Source: Sulfurovum sp.
GTDB lineage: Bacteria; Campylobacterota; Campylobacteria; Campylobacterales; Sulfurovaceae
DNA: 64,000 nt
NCBI GenBank assembly: GCA_027049035.1
Contig: JALTVI010000091.1
Location: forward strand, 1-64,000
Reading direction: 5' to 3'
Numbering within the stretch: the first letter of the stretch is position 1; every line of letters starts with the position of its first letter. The notes under the pieces were generated by a model. It saw only the letters and a program-made list of their open reading frames with translations, was not told where the DNA came from and did not search any database. Of the stretch, positions 55,642 through 64,000 are shown piece after piece. The translations under genes and the position numbers were made by a program.

Positions 55642-56458
55642 TCATACTCTTGTAGTGTCTGTAGTTCATGTTGCGTGTCAGTTTGACGGCATCCTCCATC
55701 ATGGTTGCAAAACCGACTTCCAGCGTCACATCCTGATTGGCGATGAGGTGGGCGAAGTAGCGGATAAACAGGAGTGATGCACTCTTTTCATTAAGTGCGA
55801 AAAAGGAGATGACATAACTGCATCCTGGCTCTTCGAACGTGGCGAAGTCATCGAAGCCGAGTTCTTTCTCTTTCAACTCAAGCGACATCACCTTTTCAAA
55901 GACATCCGGTTTCAGCCGTAGTGCAAAGAGCAGGCCAAAGAAGTGGCCTTTGTAGGTGGAGACAAAAAAGGTGTTGCTTGGATGCAGCGCCCACGCTTTG
56001 AAGTCTTCGTCGTCAAGGCCGGTGAATCTTTGATTGAAACCTTGATCGAGGTCGACATTGAACTGGGCAACCTCATCGAGTATTTCGGTATTGCGAAGCT
56101 GTTTGACAACAAGGTCTCCGGCAGCGGTCATCTTTTCCGGAAAGCGCATGACCAGCTCTTTGCTTTTGCCGCCGAGCATATTTTTCATGCCCGTTTCACA
56201 TATTTGGGCTTCGGTTTCATCGGCAGTGAGGTGATCCCAACACGGCATCGCTTTTCCGGTACGCTGCTGAAAGTAGCGCAGCACACTTGTCTGTCTGGCG
56301 GCACTGGGTTTGGTGATACCGCGCTCCCACTTGCTGAGGGTACTGGTGTCAAGCCCTTCAAAGTGCTTTGTGTCGAAGCTGTATAGGTCATGCACAAGTT
56401 GTTCCTGTGTCAACCCATTTCGTTCCCGGCACGATTTGAGGTAGTTGCTGAAGTACAT
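55529..56458 (-). CDS. XRE-family transcriptional regulator with C-terminal sensor domain
   Basis: 309 residues. N-terminal XRE helix-turn-helix (YLKSCRERNGLTQEQLVHDL, LDTSTLSKWERGITKP). The C-terminal ~200 residues look like a divergent acetyltransferase-type fold (FFGLLFALRLKPDVF, CSYVISFFALNEKS, TLEVGFATMMEDAVKL) and may bind a ligand. It is divergent from the nuclease-like gene, and both sit between aroE and trpE in a more AT-rich patch, suggesting an acquired pair. Confidence 0.78.
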   Translation of the reverse strand: MYFSNYLKSCRERNGLTQEQLVHDLYSFDTKHFEGLDTSTLSKWERGITKPSAARQTSVLRYFQQRTGKAMPCWDHLTADETEAQICETGMKNMLGGKSKELVMRFPEKMTAAGDLVVKQLRNTEILDEVAQFNVDLDQGFNQRFTGLDDEDFKAWALHPSNTFFVSTYKGHFFGLLFALRLKPDVFEKVMSLELKEKELGFDDFATFEEPGCSYVISFFALNEKSASLLFIRYFAHLIANQDVTLEVGFATMMEDAVKLTRNMNYRHYKSMIIEQGRELQTYRQSLPEFLASEYMVRMLLSHQECPEA

Positions 56459-56604
56459 GTATATCTACTCCCTCCTGTTTCGTACAGTATAGCAAAGGCG
56501 TGATTAGAAAAAAGTAGGCATTTAAAAAAGAATTTTTTTTGAAAATGACCTTCTGTAAATTTTTTGAAAAGTATATACTTAAAAAAAGTAGGAGGTAGAG
56601 CGTT

Positions 56605-57245
56605 ATGGAAATAGTTATTGGCTTATTTCTATTTGGATTGATTGGGTTAAAACTGTTACGTAAGACAAAGAAGTATGTACGTATGAGTACTGGTCGAAAG
56701 AAAAGAGATCAGTATGTTAAATCTTCAAAACGGGGAAGAGGAATAGAATATGACTACAGTACCAAGATAGTATCCACCCAACATCACAAAGAGATAGAAA
56801 AACTTCCATCGGTTGTTGTAAAAAATATTATTGATGGGGATACAGTCGATATTGTGTGTAATGAGGTGCGGGAACGGATTAGGTTGGATGCGATTGACTG
56901 TCCAGAAGATGGTCAGGAGTGGGGAGATATTGCAACGATGGGATTAATCAAGCTGATTGATGGACGAAAAAAGGTAAAACTCGAAAGACATGGAACGGAT
57001 ATATACGGAAGAACGATTGGTACTTTGTTCGTATATGATTCAGAAAAAAAGTGCTGGTTGAATGTCAGTGAGCGGATGGTAACATTGGACATGCATGGGT
57101 GATGCCCGGTTTTTGCAACCATTTGCCGTGGCAGAGAAAAAGAAGGCTTATGGAGCTTGGCAGTTGGGCAAGATCTAAAAAGGTTGGGTTATGGAAAAGA
57201 GAAGATCCCATTCCACCATGGCAATGGCGAAAAGAGTATATATAA
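56605..57245 (+). pseudogene. Staphylococcal-nuclease-like protein, frameshifted near the C terminus
   Basis: An N-terminal membrane helix (IVIGLFLFGLIGLKLL) precedes a nuclease domain: VKNIIDGDTVDIV, RIRLDAIDCPEDGQEWG, DIYGRTIGTLFV. The frame stops at 57102 in an out-of-place TLDMHG. In the -1 frame the family's ending continues exactly where expected: GHAWVMPGFCN, then GSWARSKKVGLW and PIPPWQWRKEYI, to a stop at 57245. Restoring one G at TTGG (57085-57088) joins them (MVTLGHAWVMP). It is a recent pseudogene, a sequencing error, or a frameshift product. Very AT-rich compared with its neighbours. AGGAGG precedes the ATG. Confidence 0.85.
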
Positions 57246-57263
57246 TACGAAAGAGATAGCCTC

Positions 57264-58670
57264 TTAAAGCGACTCCATCTCTTTAAGTGTCGCCAGAAGG
57301 GCACCCAGTTTGTTTTTGACTTCGAGGTACTCCAGTTCCGGTACGGAGTCGGCCACGACGCCTGCACCGGCCTGCAGTACGATTTTCTCTCTGTCTATCA
57401 GCGAGGTACGGATGGCGATGGCAGAGTCCATATTGCCATTGAAGGCGAAGTAGCCTACCGAACCGGAGTAGAAGCCGCGTTTGAGTCCTTCGAATTTGGC
57501 GATGAGCTCCATCGCCTTGATCTTGGGCGCACCTGTCATGGTGCCTGCGGTAAAGGTCGCGGCAAAGAGGTCGAACATGTCTTTGTCGTCCCTAAGTACG
57601 GCTTCGACATCGGAGACCATATGCATGACATGGCTGTAGCGCTCTACACGCATCATGTCGGTCACTTCTACCGTACCCGTTTTTGCCACACGCCCCACAT
57701 CGTTGCGCCCAAGGTCGATAAGCATCAGGTGCTCTGCACACTCTTTGGGGTCGTTCAGCATCTCCTCTTCGAGTTCCTTGTCACGTTTGGCATCTTTGCC
57801 TCGTTTGCGTGTTCCGGCGATGGGGCGAAGGAGTATTTCGCCATCGGTCAGCCGCACCATGACTTCCGGACTAGAGCCGCAGATGGAGAAATCTTCGTAA
57901 TCGAGCAGAAAGAGGTAAGGGGAGGGGTTCTTCGAACGCAGTACCCGGTAGAAGCTGAGCGGGTCTATCTTCCCTTTTTGTGTGTAGCGGTTGGAGAGCA
58001 GAATCTGGAAGATGTCTCCCGACCGGATATGCTCTTTCGATTCGACAACCAGCTGTTTGAAGCGCTCTTCGTCGATGCTGAACTCACCCTCTCCGTCGAG
58101 CTCCACCGGTTTTAGCGGCATTGGGGAGAAGGGCTCGTTCACGAGGTTCTCTATCTCTTCAAGTGCCTCTGCCATAGAGTCGTCATTGAGAATGAAGGTC
58201 AGTTTGGCACTCTTGTGGGAGTAGGCAATGATAATCTTTGGCCGTACCATATCGAAGTCTGGTGTATCGAGTGTGTCGAGCAGCGGGTCCATACTCTCTT
58301 CCAGTACCGGTTCGAAAACCTTGACCATATCGTAGGCGATAAAACCGATGAAACCGTCGACAAAGGAGAAGCCGACCTCTTCAGCCTTTTTTTTGTATAT
58401 GGCCTGGTTGATATTGGCATAGTAGTCTTTGAGGAAAGTAAAGGGATCCTCTTCCAGTACGCGTACATGTCCCTCGCTGTCGGTATGTGTGGTGATTTTG
58501 TTTTTGTATACAACTCTCTCTTTGGCACCGATGGTGATGAAAGAGAAGTTGCCGTCGCTGGTATTGACGACGCTTTCGAAAAGCATCGTGATCTCATTGG
58601 GAAAACGCTCTTTGATCTCGCCATAGAGCGCAACGGGAGTGAGTTGGTCGAAGAGTACTGTCTTGTGCAT
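57264..58670 (-). CDS. trpE: Anthranilate synthase component I
   Basis: 468 residues. Chorismate-binding domain with GSSPEVMVRL, RPIAGTRKRG (Ala rather than the Lys of PabB), DLGRNDVGRVAKTG, VMHMVSDVEAVL, FTAGTMTGAPKIKAMEL and QAGAGVVADS. The N-terminal TMLFESVVNT resembles the tryptophan feedback site LLES. It makes anthranilate for tryptophan. No trpG is next to it; a SPOR gene precedes it by 8 nt on the same strand. Confidence 0.93.
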   Translation of the reverse strand: MHKTVLFDQLTPVALYGEIKERFPNEITMLFESVVNTSDGNFSFITIGAKERVVYKNKITTHTDSEGHVRVLEEDPFTFLKDYYANINQAIYKKKAEEVGFSFVDGFIGFIAYDMVKVFEPVLEESMDPLLDTLDTPDFDMVRPKIIIAYSHKSAKLTFILNDDSMAEALEEIENLVNEPFSPMPLKPVELDGEGEFSIDEERFKQLVVESKEHIRSGDIFQILLSNRYTQKGKIDPLSFYRVLRSKNPSPYLFLLDYEDFSICGSSPEVMVRLTDGEILLRPIAGTRKRGKDAKRDKELEEEMLNDPKECAEHLMLIDLGRNDVGRVAKTGTVEVTDMMRVERYSHVMHMVSDVEAVLRDDKDMFDLFAATFTAGTMTGAPKIKAMELIAKFEGLKRGFYSGSVGYFAFNGNMDSAIAIRTSLIDREKIVLQAGAGVVADSVPELEYLEVKNKLGALLATLKEMESL

Positions 58671-58678
58671 CCTGTCTC

Positions 58679-59434
58679 CTACTTCTTGACCACGAAGGCA
58701 CTCTTGTTGATAAGGTCTCTTACGCGGACAATTGCACGGTCAGCCGCCTCTCTGCTCTTGTATGGTCCGATGCGTACCTTGTGCATACCCTTTTCATCCA
58801 TGATCTTGTAGGTATAGTGGTACTTGCGGAGTGTTTGGATAAGCCTGGAGTCGTTTGACGGCATATTTTTGTAGGAGGCCACCTGGATGTAGAATCCGCC
58901 CGTTGCAGCAGCAGGGACCGGTTTTTTCTTCGGTGAGACCGTTGCTGCTTTTTGGGGTGTACTGTATGTGTCTTTCGGAAGTGCCACCACCTCTTTTTTT
59001 ACAGGTATTTTGGCAGCAGGTGCCGGTGTGGCTGCTTCAGGTTTTGGAGCGGCAGGTTTGGATGCAGCTTTCGGAGCGGCTTCAGGAACTTTTGGCTTCT
59101 CCTCAATTGTGACAGTCTCCTCTTTCACTTCTTCCTCTTCGGGGGCTTTGATTTCGCTTTCAATCATTTTGGAGAGTTCAGCCTGATCATCGTCCTTGGC
59201 TGTTTCCTCTTTTGAATCGTTTTCAAGTGTCAGTTCGGGATCGATCATGACAGCAGTATCATCATTGAGTGCGGCATTGTCGGCATCAGGGTCTTTGAGA
59301 ATGATTTTGGTCAGGATGATCGCAACGATCAAAACGACAATAAGCAGGGCGATAATGGTCAGAACACCCTTTGCTTTGCTCTCTTTTGCACGGGGGGTAT
59401 CAATAATGAGGTCATCTAGGTTGTGATCTTGCAT
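58679..59434 (-). CDS. SPOR-domain envelope protein
   Basis: 251 residues. A cytoplasmic head, one membrane helix (VLTIIALLIVVLIVAIILTK), a long Glu- then Ala/Pro/Lys-rich linker (about 60-170), and a C-terminal SPOR domain (GGFYIQVASYKNMPSND, HKVRIGPYKSREAADRA). It should bind denuded peptidoglycan at the septum. Length and layout resemble FtsN or DamX without clear identity to either. It heads a transcript with trpE 8 nt downstream. Confidence 0.88.
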   Translation of the reverse strand: MQDHNLDDLIIDTPRAKESKAKGVLTIIALLIVVLIVAIILTKIILKDPDADNAALNDDTAVMIDPELTLENDSKEETAKDDDQAELSKMIESEIKAPEEEEVKEETVTIEEKPKVPEAAPKAASKPAAPKPEAATPAPAAKIPVKKEVVALPKDTYSTPQKAATVSPKKKPVPAAATGGFYIQVASYKNMPSNDSRLIQTLRKYHYTYKIMDEKGMHKVRIGPYKSREAADRAIVRVRDLINKSAFVVKK

Positions 59435-59468
59435 AATAGGGGAGTTCTCCGCGTATAATTTTGCACTT

Positions 59469-59474
59469 ATTATA
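59469..59474 (-). promoter_or_regulatory. -10 box for the SPOR-trpE operon
   Basis: TATAAT on the minus strand about 35 nt before the SPOR gene ATG. Confidence 0.55.
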
Positions 59475-59517
59475 CCCTAAGAGATGTTATAGAAACGTTT
59501 TTGGTAAATGAGAAGAA

Positions 59518-59543
59518 GAACACCCCGGCAGAGCGGAGTGTTC
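59518..59543 (-). terminator. Intrinsic terminator after the heptaheme cytochrome
   Basis: Read on the minus strand, GAACAC and GTGTTC arms extended by CC/GG pairs form a hairpin, followed by TTCTTCTCATTT. It lies 19 nt past the cytochrome stop. Confidence 0.65.
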
Positions 59544-59561
59544 GGAGGTGATGGCGGAAGA

Positions 59562-61928
59562 TTACTTCCAGCCGTCTTTGACGATTTTCGTCGATTTTTT
59601 GTAAGGGTATTTCTTGACAAGCTGCTTGACTGAAAGCTTCTGGTCACCCTCTCTCATGAAGTGCGCCAGTGTAACTGCTGCCCAGTAGTCGTTTGCATAC
59701 TTGGTACCCTCGAGCTGTACCGGAACACCGTTTTTGTTGACAGTGTGACATGCCGCACAGGTAACCGGACCTGCATACTTGCCGTCTGGCGAGTACTGAA
59801 GTGCCTGCTCATGAGTTGTCACGTCAACTGTTCTCTCTTTGCCGTCGAATCTTGTGGAGTAGAGTCCGTGTGCCGATTCGTGACATGTCTGACATGCGAT
59901 GCTGCCGTGCGCCTTGGAGTATCTGAAGAGTGAATACTTGTTAGGCTGGTCGATTGGGAAGTATTTCCCGCCTGTATTCTGCTCGACAAACGGTGCAAGG
60001 TGACAGTCCGCACAGTGAGGTTCAGACGCTGCAAGCCACCAGTCGTTACCGCCGGATGCCGCTTTGTACGGTACATCGCCGCCTTTTGGATGGTTCCATG
60101 GCTTCAGGTCAAGTTTGCCGTCTTTACCGACATTCTTCACAAGGGTTGCAGATTCATGCTTGGTGTAGTAGTTGACCACTTCGTTGTCCGCACCGATAGC
60201 TTTCGGATCGGCAAGTGCAGCAAATTTCTTCATATCTCCGCCTGCAACGGCTTTGACAATCTCTTTGAGAGATTTGTTTCTGATAGTTTTGCCTTCCTGC
60301 TTGGAGTCATGTGTGATGTTGTCATATTTGTACATTGCCTGTGCCACTTTGGTGTGACAGTTGGTACAGTAGAGACCTCTCATCTGCTTGACAGGTTTGC
60401 CGTGCTCATCTTTCATAGAGACATTTTTCAGCTGCCATTTACCGTATGCGTTCAGGAAGAACGGCGGTTTGGCGTTAGGGTTGGAGTGTGCGTCACGTCT
60501 TACATAACATCCGCCGCCAGATTTTCTGATGTCGCCTTTGGCAAAACGTCCCTCACCGTATCTGTCTGTTACACGGAACGGGTTGGTGTCGTCATTCATG
60601 TTCGGGTTCTGGAAGTGGGTAGGGTGACAGCTTTGGCATGACTGTGTTCTTCCCGCTGCATCAGGCATCGGTACCATTGCAAGGTGGAAACCGTGAATCG
60701 CTTCGGTAAGCGGCTTGGCCTTGACTGCCTTATAGCCTGTCGCAACCGGTCTTGGCTCCTGCAGGTTTCCTGAAACGTTGTCTCCGTGACAGTCTGCACA
60801 GTTGACTTCACCGACTTTTCCAAGTCTATTGCCCGGTGCGTCATGCTTGTAGTCACTGAGGAACTGTGTACCATGGTGCGCATCGTGCAGCGAGAGGATG
60901 TTGATGGAAGCTTCGGAGAGTCTTGCCATATATTCACTCTCATCCGGGTAGCTCTTCCAGTAAGCGTATTCCTGGTCTGAGAACTTCAGCCCCTCGTCTC
61001 TTGCCATCTGTGCCGCTTTACCGTTTCTGGAGTGACAGGCGTAACAGTTTGGAATATCGACCGGGTTGGTACCGAAGTAGCGGTAAGGCTGACCTTTTTT
61101 ATTGGTGATCGCTTTGCCGGTATTGTCGTGCAGTTCAACCTGCGAGTACTGGAATGGTTGGAAATCTTTTTGTGTGATGGAACGGATGGTTCCTCTTCTG
61201 GTGCTGTCGTTGAATGCAGTAAGCGGCAGTCCGAGTGCATCCCAGAGGTGTGAAGCGGTCAAAATCAGCTTGACATTCTTTACCGGAGGCACGAGGGTGT
61301 CTGTCATAACGACATTGCCGCCGTCTTTTCCGGCATACTCAAGGTATCCGCCTGACATTGGTTTTCCGGATGGTCCCGCATCGATCTTGACTTTGATCTG
61401 GTGTCCGATACGCAGTCTGTCTTTGTCGGTCGCTCCCTGTGGAATGGTACCTTCAAGGTCTTTGTAGATGAAGAGGTGTCCCCAGACATAGTTGGCTACG
61501 TTGTCACCCGGAGAGTCGAAGTGGCCGTCACCGTCGACATCTTTTGGAACAGACCAGTACTTCATCTTGTTACCCTCGGAGTACGAGTTGTCTCTGGTGT
61601 TATAGTAGAGCTTTACTTTGTCTTCGGGTGAGAGCAGTTTGGGCATTTTGCCGTTTGTACCGGACTGGATCGCCTGTGCCTGAATAGAGTTGTAAGGCGG
61701 AATGACACAGCAGTAGCTCATCTCAAACCCTACACAGTGCATCCCCAGTTCATAGTTGATGAAGATGTTGTAGTCGTTTTTGGGCTGATAGGCCGTTTTG
61801 CCTTTGACTTTTACTTTCTTCAGTTTATCGAGCGAAAACGGGGGTTTCTTGTCGTAGCCTGAAGAGGCAAAAGTGACCGTTGCAAGCAGTGAAGCGGCGA
61901 CGGTACTTTTTAAGATTGTCGAAATCAT
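59562..61928 (-). CDS. Large heptaheme c-type cytochrome with N-terminal non-heme domain
   Basis: About 788 residues with a signal peptide (ILKSTVAASLLATVTFASS). Seven CxxCH sites: CYACH, CADCH, CQSCH, CTNCH, CADCH, CQTCH and CAACH, all after residue ~300. The first 300 residues have no heme site but carry GMHCVGFEMSYCCV, a Cys cluster that could bind metal or form a disulfide. I do not recognise a named enzyme. It is periplasmic and stands alone with its own terminator. ATG 61928 has AAGGAGAC upstream; the 14 codons before are not signal-like. Confidence 0.88.
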   Translation of the reverse strand: MISTILKSTVAASLLATVTFASSGYDKKPPFSLDKLKKVKVKGKTAYQPKNDYNIFINYELGMHCVGFEMSYCCVIPPYNSIQAQAIQSGTNGKMPKLLSPEDKVKLYYNTRDNSYSEGNKMKYWSVPKDVDGDGHFDSPGDNVANYVWGHLFIYKDLEGTIPQGATDKDRLRIGHQIKVKIDAGPSGKPMSGGYLEYAGKDGGNVVMTDTLVPPVKNVKLILTASHLWDALGLPLTAFNDSTRRGTIRSITQKDFQPFQYSQVELHDNTGKAITNKKGQPYRYFGTNPVDIPNCYACHSRNGKAAQMARDEGLKFSDQEYAYWKSYPDESEYMARLSEASINILSLHDAHHGTQFLSDYKHDAPGNRLGKVGEVNCADCHGDNVSGNLQEPRPVATGYKAVKAKPLTEAIHGFHLAMVPMPDAAGRTQSCQSCHPTHFQNPNMNDDTNPFRVTDRYGEGRFAKGDIRKSGGGCYVRRDAHSNPNAKPPFFLNAYGKWQLKNVSMKDEHGKPVKQMRGLYCTNCHTKVAQAMYKYDNITHDSKQEGKTIRNKSLKEIVKAVAGGDMKKFAALADPKAIGADNEVVNYYTKHESATLVKNVGKDGKLDLKPWNHPKGGDVPYKAASGGNDWWLAASEPHCADCHLAPFVEQNTGGKYFPIDQPNKYSLFRYSKAHGSIACQTCHESAHGLYSTRFDGKERTVDVTTHEQALQYSPDGKYAGPVTCAACHTVNKNGVPVQLEGTKYANDYWAAVTLAHFMREGDQKLSVKQLVKKYPYKKSTKIVKDGWK

Positions 61929-61947
61929 TTTTAGTCTCCTTTTAAAT

Positions 61948-61961
61948 TTGATTACGCTCAA
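61948..61961. promoter_or_regulatory. FNR/CRP-like half-palindrome TTGATTACGCTCAA
   Basis: TTGAT-N4-CTCAA is one base from the FNR-type TTGAT-N4-ATCAA. It lies 20 nt before the heptaheme cytochrome ATG, so it would more likely block than activate. Low certainty. Confidence 0.25.
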
Positions 61962-62114
61962 TTTTTGCATCTAAATGATTAAGAACGCTTTAAAAATGGT
62001 CGAAAATAGAAGATTTTTTTAATTTATGTGTATAAGTTAAAGTGATTTATATTGTGGGGTAATGGGCATGATAAGGTGAGCATATAAAAGTCAAATATGA
62101 AATGAATTACCCAT

Positions 62115-62160
62115 AAAGTCTATTGGATTTATAGACTTTAGAGCCCCGCTCTCATCGGGG
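62115..62160. terminator. Two adjacent hairpins after the MORN-repeat gene
   Basis: CCCCG/CGGGG (62144-62160) overlaps the stop codon of the minus-strand gene; AAAGTCTAT/ATAGACTTT (62115-62139) is a perfect 9-bp stem just beyond. Neither is followed by a clear T-run, so termination is likely but not proven. Confidence 0.5.
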
Positions 62161-62826
62161 TTTGTGGTGGTTTGGGTTGAAATCAAGTCCCTGAAGCAGC
62201 TGTTGTGTCGCATCGGGTTTTTTGGACTGAATCTCTTTCATGACCTCAATGGGTCTGTCCATTTTGAACGTGTCTGTTTTGATGATTTTCCCCTCTTTGT
62301 CATACCAGGTCTGTTTTCCCTCTTTATATCCGTTGATATAGTTCACTTTGGAAGCGAGTTTGCCGTTGGTATGGTACTCTTTTTGAATCCCCTCTTTTTT
62401 CCCATGTTTATAGTTTACTTCGAGAGCAAGCGCCCCGGTACTGAAATACTCTCTGTAGGGTCCCTCTTTTCTGTCGTTAACATAGTTGACCTCCGCACGC
62501 TTTTTGCCGTTGCTGTAGTAGAGGATGTTCGGGCCGTGACGCATCCCATGTTTGTAGGTGATGGTCTCGAGCAATTTCCCAGCCTGGTCATACCACTTCA
62601 TGATACCTTCGCGTTTGCCCTCGACATACTGCACCTCATAGGCGAGTGCGCCGGTATCGTAGTAGACCTTTTCCATACCGTGTTTGATACCCTCTTTGGT
62701 TTTGGTTCGTGTACCCTCTTTGTATTCTATGCGTGATTTGACTACACCATTTTTGAAATGGTCGGTGAAAAGCTCGGCATGCAGCAGTGTGCAGGCAAGC
62801 AGTCCCAGACTAAGTACTTTTTTCAT
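62152..62826 (-). CDS. MORN-repeat periplasmic protein (YwqK-like)
   Basis: 224 residues. Signal peptide (KVLSLGLLACTLLHA), then about seven tandem MORN-type repeats of ~23 residues, for example KHGMEKVYYDTGALAYEVQY, REGIMKWYDQAGKLLETI, RHGPNILYYSNGKKRAEV and KEGIQKEYHTNGKLASKV. Database names often call this family an antitoxin, but there is no toxin nearby and the product is exported. Role unknown. Confidence 0.82.
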   Translation of the reverse strand: MKKVLSLGLLACTLLHAELFTDHFKNGVVKSRIEYKEGTRTKTKEGIKHGMEKVYYDTGALAYEVQYVEGKREGIMKWYDQAGKLLETITYKHGMRHGPNILYYSNGKKRAEVNYVNDRKEGPYREYFSTGALALEVNYKHGKKEGIQKEYHTNGKLASKVNYINGYKEGKQTWYDKEGKIIKTDTFKMDRPIEVMKEIQSKKPDATQQLLQGLDFNPNHHKPR

Positions 62827-62932
62827 TGTTGTGCTCCCGTTTGTGTTTGTCTTGCGAGGCTAATCTTACAGCGTAATCGGTAATACATAACTTATTGTAC
62901 TCTATAAAAAAGAATTATTAATGGTGATGGGC

Positions 62933-62938
62933 TATAAT
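62933..62938 (+). promoter_or_regulatory. -10 box for the NrfJ-like gene
   Basis: TATAAT 31 nt before ATG 62970, in the divergent region with the MORN-repeat gene. Confidence 0.6.
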
Positions 62939-62969
62939 ATGCTGACTACAATGATTAGAGGAAGAGACT

Positions 62970-63671
62970 ATGTTTAAAACAATCACAATGGTAGTATTGC
63001 TTTCAGGTACGCTGTTGGCAGCTACAGGTGCTTCGCCTTCAAAAGAAGCAGTCCGTTACGGAAAGGTGCTTGAGAAAAAGGAGGTGATGGGATATGTCTA
63101 TCTCAAAGTTGATGAAAACGGTACGAAACGGTGGGTGGCTATCGCCAAAGCGCCGGTGGAGATCGGAGATACGATAGGATACGATACGCATACGGTGATG
63201 AAGCACTTCAAGAGCAAGAGTCTCGGGCGGGAATTCGATGAGATTGTCTTTGCCAACGAAGTCTATCTGCCGACAAAGCAGCAGTCCCCGTCGAGCATGA
63301 AAGCGGTATTGGCAAAAGATATCGAAGCGGCGAAAGAGACGCTGCAGGTAAAGGATTTCAAAGAGAAACCTTTCTATACGGTTGAAGAGCTGCACCGCTG
63401 GCGCAGGCAGCTTGCAGGCAAAGAGGTTCACATCAAGGCGAAGATCTACAAGGTCTCCAGGCAGATCATGAAGCGTGACTGGGTGCACCTTGGCGACGGT
63501 ACGGGCAATGAGAAGAAGCTAACGGACGACATTGTCTTTACGGCTAAGAAAGCAGATGTCAAAGCGGGTGATGAGGTGATCGCCAAAGCAAAAATCGTAG
63601 TGGACAAAGATTTCGGTTATGGCTACTTTTACCGCGTCATGGGAGAAGATGCCACATTTAAGAAGCAATAA
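62970..63671 (+). CDS. Periplasmic OB-fold protein (NrfJ-like)
   Basis: 233 residues with a signal peptide (TITMVVLLSGTLLAATGA). Residues ~15-95 hold a first domain (GYVYLKVDENGTKRWVAIAK, VEIGDTIGYDT); the C-terminal part (VHIKAKIYKVSRQIMKRDWV, HLGDGTGNEKK, VDKDFGYGYFYRVM) is an OB-like strand set resembling NrfJ, linked to nitrite reductase clusters. No nrf genes are in the window, so the role is open. Confidence 0.65.
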   Translation: MFKTITMVVLLSGTLLAATGASPSKEAVRYGKVLEKKEVMGYVYLKVDENGTKRWVAIAKAPVEIGDTIGYDTHTVMKHFKSKSLGREFDEIVFANEVYLPTKQQSPSSMKAVLAKDIEAAKETLQVKDFKEKPFYTVEELHRWRRQLAGKEVHIKAKIYKVSRQIMKRDWVHLGDGTGNEKKLTDDIVFTAKKADVKAGDEVIAKAKIVVDKDFGYGYFYRVMGEDATFKKQ

Positions 63672-63695
63672 ATATTACGTTAACTTATCTAATGT

Positions 63696-63701
63696 ATAAT
63701 A
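63696..63701 (+). promoter_or_regulatory. -10 box for the small exported protein gene
   Basis: TATAAT 38 nt before ATG 63740, just after the NrfJ-like gene. Confidence 0.55.
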
Positions 63702-63739
63702 TTGTCAAAAATAAGACAACCCGATTATGAGGAGAAACA

Positions 63740-63994
63740 ATGAAGTATATTGTGCCGTTACTGTTGGTGGCCACTTTTGCCAGTGCCGGATTCTTTAATG
63801 AAAACGGTGAAAAAGAGAGAGCGCAGCGTCTTGAAAATCAACGTCTGTGCAAACTTTTTACCGAAAAAGCGGAAGAGTATAAAAAGCATATGCGCGATGA
63901 TATTCTTGCCAAAACGACACTGGCCTCCTATGAGCATCGTGCAGAACTTTTCTGTTCACGTGCCCAGCCTGAAGAGGGCAACAGCAGCAAATAG
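63740..63994 (+). CDS. Small exported protein of unknown function
   Basis: 84 residues. A clear signal peptide (KYIVPLLLVATFASAG) leaves a ~67-residue, highly charged helical mature protein with two Cys (LCKLF and LFCSRA) that could form a disulfide in the periplasm. AGGAGAAA precedes the ATG. I recognise no family. The stop is 6 nt before the window edge, so later operon partners are not visible. Confidence 0.7.
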   Translation: MKYIVPLLLVATFASAGFFNENGEKERAQRLENQRLCKLFTEKAEEYKKHMRDDILAKTTLASYEHRAELFCSRAQPEEGNSSK

Positions 63995-64000
63995 GGCTTT

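Noticed and set aside
62152-62826. Antitoxin of a toxin-antitoxin pair
   Set aside because: Related proteins carry that name, but this one has a signal peptide and no toxin gene beside it.

Overview
The window looks like chromosomal DNA of a free-living Campylobacterota (Epsilonproteobacteria), most like a Sulfurovum/Sulfurimonas-type relative. The evidence is a HobA DnaA regulator (known only from this phylum) next to a short holB, an ArsRS-type two-component pair, a class II DAHP synthase, a FolP with the N-terminal extension seen in this phylum, HQWRQP-type histidine kinases, several multiheme cytochromes, and T-rich TATAAT promoters. The genes are dense and often overlap by 1-11 nt. I see no rRNA, tRNA, CRISPR array, insertion sequence or prophage.

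Layout. 1-10 kb is a signalling island. It holds a kinase cut by the left edge, a single-domain response regulator, a degenerate-GGDEF/EAL protein, two hybrid kinases, a PAS protein, a roadblock-like protein, a SixA phosphohistidine phosphatase, a membrane kinase, a LuxR-type regulator and a stand-alone HPt protein. 10-21 kb is mostly housekeeping: M15 peptidase, pyk, NfeD/SPFH, ilvC, YibQ-like deacetylase, DoxX, dprA, TlpA-like, nagZ, RNA helicase. It is broken by three long intergenic stretches full of structured repeats. 21-30 kb is a TetR-controlled RND efflux operon followed by an MFS transporter and an LTA-synthase-like sulfatase. 30-37 kb holds ruvX, a decayed hybrid kinase, two NlpC/P60 lipoproteins, queA, tatC, tatB and hemW. 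38-51 kb is a core block: rppH-lysC-hobA-holB, folP, ligA, tlyA-ribF, a REC-GAF-PAS-GGDEF cyclase, cmoA and DAHP synthase. 51-64 kb holds ArsSR-like regulators, an octaheme and a heptaheme cytochrome, aroE, a small accessory patch (XRE regulator and a frameshifted nuclease), trpE, SPOR, MORN and NrfJ-like periplasmic proteins.

Most notable observations: (1) a family of structured intergenic repeats (four copies, 13.5-18.5 kb) whose outer stems differ in sequence but keep pairing, while an internal loop with tandem G-A mismatches is conserved; (2) a duplicated module of an AT-rich 12-mer plus three DnaA-box-like sites between cmoA and the DAHP synthase gene; (3) two heptanucleotide tandem repeats placed where they could tune expression; (4) a SixA gene whose only family-consistent start is ATT; (5) a hybrid kinase that has lost its phospho-acceptor histidines but keeps one intact receiver; (6) a very well-primed 27-codon ORF enclosed by a long inverted repeat. 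Function calls come from motifs read by eye; no database search was run.
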